Notes: generated by a model from the letters alone, not told the origin. A stretch of DNA of 64,000 nt from Firmicutes bacterium HGW-Firmicutes-1 (GCA_002841625.1 PHAG01000002.1:372001-436000); one strand, 5' to 3'. Shown: positions 52,847 to 62,939, counted from the stretch's first letter. Made by a program: numbers and translations.

Positions 52847-54337
52847 TTATTGCAAATAAATGTCAAATAGCTTTTTAGCCATAGGAACAGCTAAATCACT
52901 ACTACCACCTGAATTTTCAACAAGAATTGCAATAACAATCTGGGGATTTTCAGCTGGAGCAAAGCCAACAAACCACCCATGTGCATCCCCAGACGGATTT
53001 TCTGCCGAACCGGTTTTTCCTGCAATTTGATAATCATCAGAAGCACATTGTTTTGCAGTTCCACTCTTGACGACCTCTATCATATTATCGGTAATGATTC
53101 TAGTGAGTGATGCATCTAATAAAGTACCATGAACATTTGGCAGATAATTTTCCTCTACTTTACCCTTATTGTTTTCAATGTGGTCAATTAAATAGGGCTT
53201 CATAAGAATTCCACCATTTGCAATAGTCGAAACAATAAGTGCATTGTGCAATGGTGTGATTAATGTTTCTCCCTGGCCTATTACAGTTTCTGCCTTTTGA
53301 GCAGAATTATTCTTACTAGTAAGTTTAAAGCTGCTTTGTTCAAAAGGTAGTGGATACGGTAATGGTTTATTGAATAACAGCTGTTCTGTAAGCTTATTGA
53401 GCTCATCAATATCTAAGCCTTCACCTATAGTTGCAAAGGCCGTGTTACAAGAGACTGCAAAAGCTTCTATTAAAGACTCCTCACCATGTGCAATTCCATT
53501 ATAGCAATGAATTACTTTTCCATCAAAATCATCTTTTCCTTCACAATTATATTTGAAATTATTTGAGGGGTTTTCTTTAAGGAATTCAATAGCTGTTAAC
53601 ACTTTAAAAGTGGATCCTGGTGGATACAATCCTTGAGTTGCACGATTAAGTAACGGTGAATTAGCTTCATCTTGTAATAAGTAATCCCAATTTAATACTA
53701 GCTCATTGGGATCGTAATCTGGTTTTGAGACCAAACATAAAATCTTTCCAGTGGAAGGCTCAATGGCTACTACCGCGCCCTTGTTATTCCCAAGCAATTC
53801 ATAAGCTTTTAATTGCAAATCTTTATCTAAGGTCGCAACTATATTGTTACCGAAACTTTTTTTGTCTGTTAATTCGAATATAATCTGATCGTAAATTGAC
53901 ATATTAGACTGTAATAAATCTAGATCAGCCAAAGCCTCAATACCCGTTTTACCTTGATGACTATAGCCTACTATATGAGCAAAAGCATTTTTATAAGGGT
54001 AAACTCTATGTTCTTCACCATTATAGTCAACCGTTTCAGCAAGTACGTCACCGTTTCGATCAAAAATTTTTCCCCTAATGATATTCTGCTCTAAAATTGC
54101 AAGTCTAGGATTATAAGTATTAATGACAAGATTATCACTAGAAAAAACAACAAAATATGCTAGATTAAAAATAAGCATAGCAAATATCACTAAATAAACA
54201 TATTTTATTTTGCTAAGTGCTTTCGTATTATTTTGAGAATTATCATTTTGTTGTTGTTTTACGTTTTCTATTTGCTTCTCTTGTATTAATTTCTTTATCT
54301 TCTTCATCTTCTTCATCCTCATCTCTAATATTTCCAT
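52847..54337 (-). CDS. Class B penicillin-binding protein (transpeptidase)
   Basis: The product, at most 496 residues, has a basic N-terminus, one membrane helix near 48-68 and a short pedestal with LAILEQNIIRGKIFDRNGDVLAETV. The transpeptidase has SxxK in YPPGSTFKVLT (about 245), SxN in AVSCNTAFA (about 297) and KTG in IAGKTGSAENPSG (about 440). It cross-links peptidoglycan with the FtsW/RodA protein encoded directly upstream. The large PBP dimerisation domain is short. Its 5' end overlaps that gene by up to 95 bases; the exact start among several Met codons is uncertain. Confidence 0.9.
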   Translation of the reverse strand: MEILEMRMKKMKKIKKLIQEKQIENVKQQQNDNSQNNTKALSKIKYVYLVIFAMLIFNLAYFVVFSSDNLVINTYNPRLAILEQNIIRGKIFDRNGDVLAETVDYNGEEHRVYPYKNAFAHIVGYSHQGKTGIEALADLDLLQSNMSIYDQIIFELTDKKSFGNNIVATLDKDLQLKAYELLGNNKGAVVAIEPSTGKILCLVSKPDYDPNELVLNWDYLLQDEANSPLLNRATQGLYPPGSTFKVLTAIEFLKENPSNNFKYNCEGKDDFDGKVIHCYNGIAHGEESLIEAFAVSCNTAFATIGEGLDIDELNKLTEQLLFNKPLPYPLPFEQSSFKLTSKNNSAQKAETVIGQGETLITPLHNALIVSTIANGGILMKPYLIDHIENNKGKVEENYLPNVHGTLLDASLTRIITDNMIEVVKSGTAKQCASDDYQIAGKTGSAENPSGDAHGWFVGFAPAENPQIVIAILVENSGGSSDLAVPMAKKLFDIYLQ

Positions 54338-55625
54338 TTAAATATACTCCTTGTAAAATGCCTAGCATAATACAGGAAGCTATCAAGGATGTTCCACCAT
54401 AGCTTATAAAAGGAAGTGTAACTCCAGTGCTTGGGATAAATTTGGTGACTCCACCTATGATTAAAATTTGCTGAAAAGCTAAAATAATACTAATTCCTGC
54501 AGAAACTAAAAACGAAAAATGATCCTTTACTTCAATGGACATACGGATCGCAGTTAAGAAAAAAATCATAATTGTAGCGATTAAAAGTATTGAAAATAGA
54601 TTTCCGAATTCTTCACTGATTGCAGAAAAAATAAAATCTGTCATAACAACGGGTATTTTATTTGGTAAGCCCTTTGTGAGCCCTGCGCCCAACCATCCAC
54701 CTGCTCCAATCGCAAATAAAGATTGTGTTATTTGATATCCTTTATTATCAATATCTATCCAAGGATTTGCCCAAGCTTCAACTCTTACTCTAACATGAGC
54801 AAAAAATTTATAACCTATAAACGCAGCAACTGATCCAGCTGCTAAGCCCCCTAAGAAAAATACCGGTTGATTTGTTTCGATATAAACAAGTGTTATGTAT
54901 AGTATTGAAAAGATTAGCGCTGTTCCTAAGTCTTTTTGGAATACTAAAAAAAGCACTAGCCCTGCAGTAAAAAAAGCAGAAATTAGCAACTTATTACGAT
55001 TAAAGTTTTTTCTGAAAAAAGATGCAATAAATAAGACATAAAATATTTTCACGAATTCTGAAGGTTGAAAACTAAAGGTTCCAATTGTCATCCAATTTTT
55101 AGAACCATTGATTGTATCATTCACCAGCAATAACAATCCAATACTTAAGACCAAGTAAACCCATTCAAGCTTAGCTAAAAAAGTCATTTTATGAAATATT
55201 TTAGGTATTATTAACGCAACCACGTAACCTAGTAAAGCCATTCTAAATTGTCTCACACCATATCCAAAATCTAATCGCGTCAATATAATAAAGCTAATTT
55301 GTATGAAATACAAAGAAATATTCCAAAGTAACAAATTGGTACCATAATGAAGCTTTGAAATAATTCCCCATATAACCATAAAAAACAGTACTTGCTCAAT
55401 ATATAAAATAGTTAAATCTAACGTATTTTCCTTCGTTAAAACAATAATGATAAAGCCAACTAAATGTGATAATAAAATTGTCACTCTTTGAGCATTAAAA
55501 TAAAAGTCTTTGTTATTATCATCATTACTGTACAAAGCCTTATTCAATTTAATGGAACTATAAAAAAAATAAAAACCGCATAAAAGAAAAAAATATCTCG
55601 TTATATCAATAAAGATAGCTACCAT
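54243..55625 (-). CDS. FtsW/RodA/SpoVE family peptidoglycan polymerase
   Basis: The 460-residue protein has about ten membrane helices and SEDS motifs: NDTINGSKNWMTIGTFSFQPSEFVKI near residue 165-192, DLGTALIFSILY, KGYQITQSLFAIGAGGWLGAGLTKG, DFIFSAISEEFG and GVTLPFISYGGTSLIASCIMLGIL near 405-425. SEDS proteins polymerise lipid II with a partner class B PBP, here encoded next. A charged cytoplasmic tail (DEDEEDEEDKE and a basic end) is encoded in the segment shared with the PBP gene. I cannot tell FtsW from RodA or SpoVE. Confidence 0.92.
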   Translation of the reverse strand: MVAIFIDITRYFFLLCGFYFFYSSIKLNKALYSNDDNNKDFYFNAQRVTILLSHLVGFIIIVLTKENTLDLTILYIEQVLFFMVIWGIISKLHYGTNLLLWNISLYFIQISFIILTRLDFGYGVRQFRMALLGYVVALIIPKIFHKMTFLAKLEWVYLVLSIGLLLLVNDTINGSKNWMTIGTFSFQPSEFVKIFYVLFIASFFRKNFNRNKLLISAFFTAGLVLFLVFQKDLGTALIFSILYITLVYIETNQPVFFLGGLAAGSVAAFIGYKFFAHVRVRVEAWANPWIDIDNKGYQITQSLFAIGAGGWLGAGLTKGLPNKIPVVMTDFIFSAISEEFGNLFSILLIATIMIFFLTAIRMSIEVKDHFSFLVSAGISIILAFQQILIIGGVTKFIPSTGVTLPFISYGGTSLIASCIMLGILQGVYLNGNIRDEDEEDEEDKEINTREANRKRKTTTK

Positions 55626-55632
55626 ACTACAC

Positions 55633-58020
55633 CTACTTTACGCCTCGAGTTAAGTGCCCACGAGTATAATTTTTTAAAGCATTGATTTTATCATAATCTT
55701 CAGTACTCATATTTTGGTTATTTAAGATTCCTATAGAATAATTCATTATTTCTCTTATATCCGATGGACTTTCATCTAAAAATTCAAGACGAAGATGTCC
55801 TATACCAATCGCCTTTAAGTCTTTATATTTATCTATTAACACTACTGGAAGTGAATTATATATCGTATTAAGACACATTTTACAATCCTTAAACACTTTA
55901 AAGATTATGTTTTTTCTATCCTTTAATTCATAAACGATATCTTCATTATTACAAGGCTTATTCATCGTTTTATTTAAGCATTGTGCAGTTACCATTAATG
56001 GTATGTAACCATAAATAACGATTTCTAATTCATTGTTACCTAGTAAAGATATTTCTTTCAGATTTAGCTCAGGGGAAATACAAAATCGTTTAATGGAGTG
56101 TTGATTCCAAAACTCAAAGGCAGCGTTGTTAAAAATATTTGCACTATAATCAAGTAATATTTCTCCGATGCCTTTCACCAACTCATAGGAATCAAGTGTT
56201 CTAATCATCATGCCTTGTATTGGTAATTTCTTAATTAAGTTCAGGGAATCCTTTATTTGCTTTGAATTTTCTTTTCGAATAATTTTAGGTAAAGCGATGT
56301 AAACTTTGATTGCCAATTCGTTACATTCTTCACTTATTTTTTTTATTTCATTTATTGAAAATTGACTTAGTTCTAAGTATAGATTGCTGACTGCATAACC
56401 TTTCACTATTTGATATTGTGCCATACTCCTAATTAAAACATTTATATTTACAGTATTTATAGGATTAACATTTTTTTTAGTGTTATACTTTGCTATCGTT
56501 GCTACACGTTTTGTAGATTGTAATATTTCGTTAATTAATATCTCGATGGCTTCTCTCCTTAATGCATTTAGCTCTTTAATGGAAAGGAAGATATTTTCAT
56601 CAATCGTCAAATTAAGCTCGTTCATATAAATAGGATCGTTACCTGTTTTATTAAGTTGTGCAGCAATTTTATCTGCGCTCATTACGCTAGTGATTGCTTG
56701 TTCTACAATAACTCCCCATACTTTTGCAATGTGTTGTTTATAACTCATTGTCAATTGACACGGCTCCCCCACCTTCGCAGTAAACATCACTTTTACAGGT
56801 ATCTTCTTATCTTTTTCTAATAATTCCTCTTGAATTCTCTTAGCAAGATGAACATCTGTTAGCTTATAAACAGGTGCACCTTGCCTAATGCCTTGCACAT
56901 CAACATTTAAAGTATAAGGAGATGTCAAAATATTTTCCTTAGCAATAAAACTATAATTATCTGCATTTGATGTGGTAATTTCCAAACAATCACCTTGATT
57001 TACCTTATCCTCTAAGGATAAAGTGAAACTTTTATTATTCATAATTTTATCCACTTTACCAATTTTAATTCCTTGATGATTCGGTCTCGTGATACTGATC
57101 ATGTCAATTCCATTTTTATTGAGAAAATAACCGCTTGAAAATCCACCTCTATTAAAAATTTGATGTACATCTAAAATATCTTGTTGATCAACATGATACT
57201 TTTCAGGATTAGATAAGAATGAATCTATATATTTTCGATAAATAGACGTTATTAAGGCAACATAATTAGCATTTTTCATTCTGCCTTCAATTTTAAAGGA
57301 TCCAATTCCACTTTTAATTAATTGAGGAATAATTTCGAGTGTTTGAATATCTTTAGGGCTTAATAAAAACTTATTATTGGGAGTGTTTTGCAATTTACCA
57401 CCATTATATAACTCATAAGGAAGCCTACATGGCTGAGCACAAGTTCCTCTATTACCACTTCTTCCTCCAATAAGGCTACTAAAGAGGCATTGACCCGAGT
57501 AACTATAGCACAATGCACCGTGAATAAAACATTCAATTTCAATCTTTGAATTATTTATAATATAATTAATTTCTTGCAATGAAAGTTCTCGGCTAAGTAC
57601 AACTCGTTCAAATCCGAGATTTTCTAAGAAAATAGCACCCTCTAAGCTATGAATGGTCATTTGAGTACTACCATGAAGCGCTAATCGTGGAAAATACCGA
57701 TGAACTGTTTGATATACACCAATATCTTGAATAATGAGTGCATCAATACCTTCTTGGTATAAAAAGTTTACTTGTTCTAAAAAGGTTTGCATTTCATTTT
57801 CTTTGATTAAGGTGTTTGCTGTATAGTATACCTTCACACCATGCAAGTGAGCAAAATCTATAGCTTTCGGTAGAGTATCATTTGTAAAATTTTCCGCATT
57901 GGCTCTAGCACCAAATTTTTCTCCGCCTAAATATACAGCATCACATCCCGCATGTATAGCCGCTGTTAATGCTTGATAAGAACCTGCAGGTGACAATAAT
58001 TCAGGCTTGTTATAATTCAT
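55633..58020 (-). CDS. Peptidase U32 family protein with DUF3656 (RlhA/YrrO-like)
   Basis: The 795-residue protein has an N-terminal U32 domain (PELLSPAGSYQALTAAIHAGCDAVYLGGEKFGAR) and the Cys cluster region ECFIHGALCYSYSGQCLFSSLIGGRSGNRGTCAQPCR. The DUF3656 insertion spans about 380-500 and a C-terminal part has its own Cys set (MNKPCNNED, CKMCLNTIY). RlhA-type members take part in hydroxylation of 23S rRNA C2501 and likely carry an iron-sulphur cluster; protease activity is doubtful for this type. It lies upstream of ftsW by 7 bases. Confidence 0.9.
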   Translation of the reverse strand: MNYNKPELLSPAGSYQALTAAIHAGCDAVYLGGEKFGARANAENFTNDTLPKAIDFAHLHGVKVYYTANTLIKENEMQTFLEQVNFLYQEGIDALIIQDIGVYQTVHRYFPRLALHGSTQMTIHSLEGAIFLENLGFERVVLSRELSLQEINYIINNSKIEIECFIHGALCYSYSGQCLFSSLIGGRSGNRGTCAQPCRLPYELYNGGKLQNTPNNKFLLSPKDIQTLEIIPQLIKSGIGSFKIEGRMKNANYVALITSIYRKYIDSFLSNPEKYHVDQQDILDVHQIFNRGGFSSGYFLNKNGIDMISITRPNHQGIKIGKVDKIMNNKSFTLSLEDKVNQGDCLEITTSNADNYSFIAKENILTSPYTLNVDVQGIRQGAPVYKLTDVHLAKRIQEELLEKDKKIPVKVMFTAKVGEPCQLTMSYKQHIAKVWGVIVEQAITSVMSADKIAAQLNKTGNDPIYMNELNLTIDENIFLSIKELNALRREAIEILINEILQSTKRVATIAKYNTKKNVNPINTVNINVLIRSMAQYQIVKGYAVSNLYLELSQFSINEIKKISEECNELAIKVYIALPKIIRKENSKQIKDSLNLIKKLPIQGMMIRTLDSYELVKGIGEILLDYSANIFNNAAFEFWNQHSIKRFCISPELNLKEISLLGNNELEIVIYGYIPLMVTAQCLNKTMNKPCNNEDIVYELKDRKNIIFKVFKDCKMCLNTIYNSLPVVLIDKYKDLKAIGIGHLRLEFLDESPSDIREIMNYSIGILNNQNMSTEDYDKINALKNYTRGHLTRGVK

Positions 58021-58080
58021 TCTACATAATCTCCTTGTATAAATAAAACCTCATTTAATATCTTTCACGATAAACACAAA

Positions 58081-58109
58081 GCTATTCATAAACTGAGTTT
58101 ATGAATAGC
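58081..58109 (-). terminator. Terminator hairpin after zapA
   Basis: GCTATTCATAAAC and GTTTATGAATAGC form a perfect 13-bp stem with a 3-base loop. On the - strand a T-rich tract (TTTGTGTTTATC) follows. Confidence 0.65.
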
Positions 58110-58129
58110 CCTAATTGATAAAGTGTTCA

Positions 58130-58561
58130 TTAATCTGCTTTTTCATGATCAAATATTTCAATATACTCATCTAATTCTGCTTTATAACTATCTATTTCAG
58201 TTTTTAATGCCTCAATTCTTTGGTTGAATTTTGATTTTTCACCATCAAGCTCTTCTAATTTAACTTGAAGACTAATAACATCTTGCTCTAAGTTGGTTAT
58301 CGTATCATCTTTTGCTTTTATTATTTTTTCTAATTCTTCGATCTTAACTTTTGCTTTAAAAAAATCATCTGCAATATTAATATCTAATAAAATCGACATT
58401 AGTCGAGTGTTTAATTTCTTTGCATTGTCAGATTTTCGTATTTCTTCAAGCTTATTGTTGATATACAGTGCTACTCTTTGAATATACTCTTCGCTCTCTG
58501 TTCCTGCTAAAGTATAAACATTACCTCCAATAAGAACTGTCGTGTCATTTTTATGTGACAT
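58130..58561 (-). CDS. zapA: Cell division protein ZapA
   Basis: The ATG at 58561 lies behind GGGGGCTTGGCAGA. The 143-residue product begins MSHKNDTTVLIGGNVYTLAGTESEEYIQRVALYINNKLEEIRKS, the ZapA head domain. A long coiled coil (residues 65-140: IEELEKIIKAKDD, LEQDVISLQVKLEEL, IEALKTEIDSYKAELDEYIEIF) follows. ZapA bundles FtsZ filaments. It is longer than Bacillus ZapA because of the coiled coil. The U32 gene follows downstream. Confidence 0.92.
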   Translation of the reverse strand: MSHKNDTTVLIGGNVYTLAGTESEEYIQRVALYINNKLEEIRKSDNAKKLNTRLMSILLDINIADDFFKAKVKIEELEKIIKAKDDTITNLEQDVISLQVKLEELDGEKSKFNQRIEALKTEIDSYKAELDEYIEIFDHEKAD

Positions 58562-58639
58562 TCTGCCAAGCCCCCTTTGATTCCATATAATAAACATTAT
58601 AACATATTACTTTGTCCTTTGAAAACACTTTTTGACCTA

Positions 58640-59149
58640 CTATAAAATCATTACAGCATTTACCGCCTTATCTGGCATAAAATTCGTATTCCAATAAAGA
58701 ATACACGAGGAGGATGTGCTTTTTACATTTGATATATCAGTAGTATGTTCATATTTAATTGCATGTTCTCTTTTTAGCTCTATCAAACTCATCTTAGCAA
58801 GTTTAGATATTTCATCTTCTTCGCCATATATGTAAAAAATATTGATTCCTTTTTGTAATTGATTCTCAATTACTCTTATTATGCCATTTCTTGTTTTACT
58901 AATAATATGATAGCTATCAACAATTAATTGATACTGACGTTTCGCTTTTTCGTGCTGGCCTAAAGTTGTTAGGAAATATTTTGTCTTCTTTGACTGGCTT
59001 TGTTCAATGATGATATATCCTAATTGGATCATATTAGAAATCAAACCATTGATGGTCCCTAAGGATAGATCCATGGCTTTTGCTAATTGTCTTTGACTTA
59101 TTTGCTCATTTTCATTAATGTTCGTCAGTAACTGAAGCTCTTTATTCAT
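58640..59149 (-). CDS. Winged-helix transcriptional regulator
   Basis: AGGTGGGTGCT precedes the ATG at 59149. The 169-residue protein has an N-terminal winged helix of MarR type (NENEQISQRQLAKAMDLSLGTINGLISNMIQLGYIIIEQS, then KTKYFLTTLGQHEKA). A C-terminal region of about 90 residues (VIENQLQKGINIFYIYGEEDEISKLAKMSL and SSSCILYWNT) may bind a ligand. The same architecture occurs in regulators of cell-surface polysaccharide loci. It has no obvious local target; ruvB is upstream and zapA downstream. Confidence 0.75.
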   Translation of the reverse strand: MNKELQLLTNINENEQISQRQLAKAMDLSLGTINGLISNMIQLGYIIIEQSQSKKTKYFLTTLGQHEKAKRQYQLIVDSYHIISKTRNGIIRVIENQLQKGINIFYIYGEEDEISKLAKMSLIELKREHAIKYEHTTDISNVKSTSSSCILYWNTNFMPDKAVNAVMIL

Positions 59150-59241
59150 AGCACCCACCTTTATCTATATAACCTCTTATCATGTTCGCAAAATGAACAT
59201 ACTTAAAATTTACATAATTCTTAAGAAAAAGTCAATACCTT

Positions 59242-60273
59242 TTAAACAGAATTTATATCTAATTGTCCTTCGTGGCTTTCAAAATAGGTTATTCCTAAAT
59301 GCTTATAGCAATATGGAGTAACAATACGCCCTCTTGGTGTTCTATTGATAAGTCCTAATTGTAATAAATAAGGTTCATAAACATCTTCAACTGTATCTAC
59401 CTCTTCGCAAATTGTTGCGGCTAAGGTGTCTAAGCCAACAGGACCTCCATTGTATTTTTCAATCATGGTTAAAAGCATTTTTCTATCATTTTTATCAAGT
59501 CCTAAAGTATCAACCTCTAATAAATTTAGTGCACTATTTGCAACATCTTTGGTAATAATACCATCAAACTTTACCTGCGCAAAATCCCTTACTCTTTTTA
59601 GTAATCGATTTGCAAGCCTTGGTGTGCCTCTTGATCGTCTAGATATTTCATTGGCTCCGTCTACATCTATTTTAACACCAAGTACCTCTGAAGAACGGAT
59701 TATGATTTCTTTTAGCTCCTCAGGAGTGTAAAATTCCAATCTATGAATTACTCCAAATCTGTCTCTTAAGGGTGCTGACAAAAGACCAATTCTGGTAGTA
59801 GCACCTACTAATGTAAATTTAGGTAGGTCTAATCGTATGGATTTAGCAGAGGGGCCTTTTCCAATCAGTATATCTATAGAATAATCCTCCATTGCAGGAT
59901 ACATAACCTCCTCAACTTGACGGTTTAGTCTATGTATTTCATCAATGAAAAGAAGATCTCCTTCTTGTAAATTGTTTAGGATTGCTGCCATTTCCCCAGG
60001 CTTTTCTATAGCTGGTCCTGATGTAACCTTTACATTCACGCCCATCTCATTGGCCACAATATTAGCTAAAGTAGTTTTTCCAAGCCCTGGCGGTCCATAT
60101 AAAAGCACATGATCTAGAGATTCTTTACGCATTTTGGCAGCATCTATAAATACCTTGATATTGTCTTTGGCCTTAGTTTGTCCAATATAATCCTTCAGAA
60201 GCTTTGGTCTTAAAGACGTCTCTATACATATATCCTCAGGTATAAACTCTGTAGTGATGGTTCTCTTATTCAT
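59242..60273 (-). CDS. ruvB: Holliday junction helicase RuvB
   Basis: AAGGAGACATTATAT selects the ATG at 60273. The 343-residue AAA+ motor has Walker A ([18 protein letters not shown]), Walker B (LFIDEIHRL), sensor 1 ([20 protein letters not shown]) and the C-terminal winged helix ([10 protein letters not shown] and INRTPRGR). It drives branch migration of Holliday junctions with RuvA, encoded 24 bases upstream. Confidence 0.96.
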   Translation of the reverse strand: MNKRTITTEFIPEDICIETSLRPKLLKDYIGQTKAKDNIKVFIDAAKMRKESLDHVLLYGPPGLGKTTLANIVANEMGVNVKVTSGPAIEKPGEMAAILNNLQEGDLLFIDEIHRLNRQVEEVMYPAMEDYSIDILIGKGPSAKSIRLDLPKFTLVGATTRIGLLSAPLRDRFGVIHRLEFYTPEELKEIIIRSSEVLGVKIDVDGANEISRRSRGTPRLANRLLKRVRDFAQVKFDGIITKDVANSALNLLEVDTLGLDKNDRKMLLTMIEKYNGGPVGLDTLAATICEEVDTVEDVYEPYLLQLGLINRTPRGRIVTPYCYKHLGITYFESHEGQLDINSV

Positions 60274-60297
60274 ATATAATGTCTCCTTCGCCAATTC

Positions 60298-60906
60298 TTA
60301 TAAACGAGCCAATTGCTTTAAAGCATGTTTTAAAATGTCTTCAACCTGATCAGCTCCACTAAGTCCTTTCGTAGCCTTCACTGCTTCAGTATTTGAATAC
60401 CCTAAAGAGATGAGCGCAGCAATCGCCTCATGTAAACTATCATTGCTATCAAAGCTCGATGAATATGCTTGTGCTTCTTTACTAATTGTATCTCCATAAT
60501 CTTTTAGCTTAAGCTTATCTTTTAGATCAATAATTAGTCTTTGAGCAGTCTTCTTACCAATACCTGGCGCCTTAGAAATTGCAATATCATCACCGGTTAC
60601 TACAGCAAAACGCAATGCATCAGGTGTAAGTGCTGATAGAATTGCAAGTGCACCTTTTGGTCCTATACCATTCACTGTTAAGAGTAACTTAAATACATTA
60701 AGGTCATCATTGGTTAAAAACCCATATAGAAGCATAGCATCTTCTCTTACGTATAAATAAGTATAAACCTTAACCTCATCACCTATAGGGGGTAATTGAG
60801 AGATTATGGATAGTGGTATCTTTACTTCGTAGCCCATATTATTGAAATCGATGACGATTCTATCTTCACCCACCGTGTCTAACGTTCCTTTTATGTAAGC
60901 AATCAT
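60298..60906 (-). CDS. ruvA: Holliday junction helicase subunit RuvA
   Basis: The 202-residue protein starts MIAYIKGTLDTVGEDRIVIDFNNMGYEV (OB fold), has two helix-hairpin-helix motifs (FKLLLTVNGIGPKGALAIL and ISKAPGIGKKTAQRLIIDLKDK) and a C-terminal domain III (EAIAALISLGYSNTEAVKA) that contacts RuvB. It forms an operon with ruvB. No ruvC is present in the window, as is usual in Firmicutes, which use RecU or other resolvases. Confidence 0.96.
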   Translation of the reverse strand: MIAYIKGTLDTVGEDRIVIDFNNMGYEVKIPLSIISQLPPIGDEVKVYTYLYVREDAMLLYGFLTNDDLNVFKLLLTVNGIGPKGALAILSALTPDALRFAVVTGDDIAISKAPGIGKKTAQRLIIDLKDKLKLKDYGDTISKEAQAYSSSFDSNDSLHEAIAALISLGYSNTEAVKATKGLSGADQVEDILKHALKQLARL

Positions 60907-61047
60907 ATTCGTTTGCTCCTTTGTTATTGACTATGAATGCATTCATTTTAGTCAAATTGTATTTATCTGTTTTCTCATTAAGAACATTTGTTCTGCAATA
61001 CAATAATTATACTGAAAAAAGTCAATATATACAAGTAAAGATTTTTA

Positions 61048-61602
61048 TCAATAATATATATTTTTATCTGTAATAATCAAATCCATGGGTACATCATAAG
61101 AATGTGTTGGAATTTCATCAACTATTTGACTTTCATACGCCAATGCAATTGATTTATGATATTGATTATTTTGTAAATAACGATCATAAAAACCAGCACC
61201 ATAACCTAAACGATTTTTCGAACGATCAAAAGCGATTCCTGGAACGATAAAGATTGAACATTGGTTAGGTTTTGCTTCTTCTATTATATTTCTTGGCTCT
61301 AATAAATCAAATTTCCCGAGAACTAGTTCCTCTAAAGAACAAATATAATAAAATTTCATGATTCCCTTGTGAAATGTTTTAGGAACTGCAATTCTTTTGC
61401 CTTCTGCCAATGCTTTTTCAATCATTCCTAAAGTATCAACTTCGTTTTTGATTCCTACATATGAAAAAAGTTCATCACTATTTTTATATAGGTCAGTTTG
61501 AATAAATTTAGACATAATTTGATAACTTAAGGTAGATACTGTCTTAAGTGAAAGTTGATTTCTTTGAAATAAGCATTTTTTCCTCAATAAGTTTTTATCC
61601 AT
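61048..61602 (-). CDS. 5-formyltetrahydrofolate cyclo-ligase
   Basis: The 184-residue enzyme converts 5-formyl-THF to 5,10-methenyl-THF with ATP. It has LRKKCLFQRNQLS at the start, RIAVPKTF in the substrate region and the ATP-binding FIVPGIAFDRSKNRLGYGAGFYDRYLQ near residues 120-146. The DUF896 gene lies 30 bases upstream on the same strand. Confidence 0.92.
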   Translation of the reverse strand: MDKNLLRKKCLFQRNQLSLKTVSTLSYQIMSKFIQTDLYKNSDELFSYVGIKNEVDTLGMIEKALAEGKRIAVPKTFHKGIMKFYYICSLEELVLGKFDLLEPRNIIEEAKPNQCSIFIVPGIAFDRSKNRLGYGAGFYDRYLQNNQYHKSIALAYESQIVDEIPTHSYDVPMDLIITDKNIYY

Positions 61603-61632
61603 ATCGTATAAACCTTTTAAAATGAATTTTAT

Positions 61633-61836
61633 TTATTTTTTTCTTTTTAGTGGTTTCACATTTCCATCAAGATCTTGAACTTTGATTGTACCTAAGGTAC
61701 CTCTGAAATTTTTCGAAACCAATGCAACATATTCCTTTCGGAGTTGTGCCTGTTCTAATACTTCTGCTTCTGTTAAGCCTGTTTCTTTTTGTTTTTTATA
61801 AAGTGCATTAATACGATCTAATTTATTTTGTTCCAT
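61633..61836 (-). CDS. DUF896 (YnzC-like) protein
   Basis: The 67-residue protein reads EQNKLDRINALYKKQKETG, then LTEAEVLEQAQLRKEYVALV, FRGTL and a basic end (KPLKRKK), the DUF896 pattern. Relatives in Bacillus (YnzC, SOS-linked operon) are small helical-hairpin proteins of unclear role. GGAGG lies before the ATG. It precedes the cyclo-ligase gene. Confidence 0.93.
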   Translation of the reverse strand: MEQNKLDRINALYKKQKETGLTEAEVLEQAQLRKEYVALVSKNFRGTLGTIKVQDLDGNVKPLKRKK

Positions 61837-61974
61837 TTCGAGACCTCCAAATAAAAATACGAATTATATTTTATTACCATGGTTTTCATAAGTGAAAATG
61901 AATTTTTTACAGATATAATTGAGATAATAATAGCATTAAGTAAAACTAAAAATCAATGAAATCAGGTGATTAAT

Positions 61975-62937
61975 TTGAAGTCTATGCGTAATTTAGTCCT
62001 TATTATAGCTGTAATGTTATTGTGTTCATGTACCAAAATAGGTTCTGAAGAAAAATCAAGTAAAGAAAGTAGTGAAACAGTTTTGCTTGCAGCTAAGATC
62101 GATTTGTTTAATTCAACAGAAAAGCTAATAGAAAAAATTTATACAAAAAAGTACATTGAACTATATGACTCGTTAAAAGAAATATATGAATTATCTAATA
62201 AAGCAAATTTAGTATCTGAAAAGACGGATGCCTCTGCAAATAAATATATTCAAAATTTAAATCAACTATCTGAAGATATTTACAATGAAGCCAACAAACA
62301 AAAAAGCGATGAGATATACTACGCATATGAAAAGTCTCAACTCACGATCATATCAAGCGTAGCATCTGGTGGTGATAAGAAACAAGAGAGCTCAGGCGGT
62401 GAGTCATCCGGTGGTGGATCAAAAGAAGGCTCTGGCGGTGGTGATACCTCCGGCTCTTCAAGTGGTGGAGAATCTTCAGGAGGTGGTGGCGAGGAAAAAC
62501 AAGAGCAACCACAAATTGTTATTCCTCAAGAAGAAGCTCTGAAAAAATATCCCGAAATAATTTTTACGGAACAAGACAAAAAAATTCTAGATTTAACAGT
62601 GGATTTATTAGGCTATATTTCAAAAGTTAGTTTAGAATCAGACAAAGAGAACCCTACGACAATTTCAAATAGGGAAAAGTATTTATTGTATAAAATCACT
62701 ACATTATCTAAACTAAATGAATATCGCGAAGCAAGTGATTTGGTATCTGAAGCTCAAAACAATTGGGACGCTCTATATATTAAGGTACAAGAAGAGAACA
62801 AACAGGATGCAGCTACAATAAATGCACTCTTGAAAAATATAAAAACATCTGTAGATAAAAAAAATCCAGTTGCTATAGAGCTTCAGACAAAAATAGCAAT
62901 CAAACTTTTAGAAAACCTATCAACTAAAAGCAAGTAA
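61975..62937 (+). CDS. Gly/Ser-rich lipoprotein, unknown
   Basis: AGGTGAT is placed before a TTG at 61975; an ATG at 61984 and a GTG at 61966 are alternatives. The product of about 320 residues has a signal peptide with the Cys-containing end LLCSC, a helical charged domain (about 30-120), a low-complexity Gly/Ser/Glu linker (about 130-175, with repeats of SSGGGS and GGGD type) and a second helical domain to the end. It should sit outside the membrane as a lipoprotein with two helical modules on a flexible tether. No family is recognised. It is convergent with proB, 2 bases apart. Confidence 0.7.
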   Translation: MKSMRNLVLIIAVMLLCSCTKIGSEEKSSKESSETVLLAAKIDLFNSTEKLIEKIYTKKYIELYDSLKEIYELSNKANLVSEKTDASANKYIQNLNQLSEDIYNEANKQKSDEIYYAYEKSQLTIISSVASGGDKKQESSGGESSGGGSKEGSGGGDTSGSSSGGESSGGGGEEKQEQPQIVIPQEEALKKYPEIIFTEQDKKILDLTVDLLGYISKVSLESDKENPTTISNREKYLLYKITTLSKLNEYREASDLVSEAQNNWDALYIKVQEENKQDAATINALLKNIKTSVDKKNPVAIELQTKIAIKLLENLSTKSK

Positions 62938-62939
62938 TC

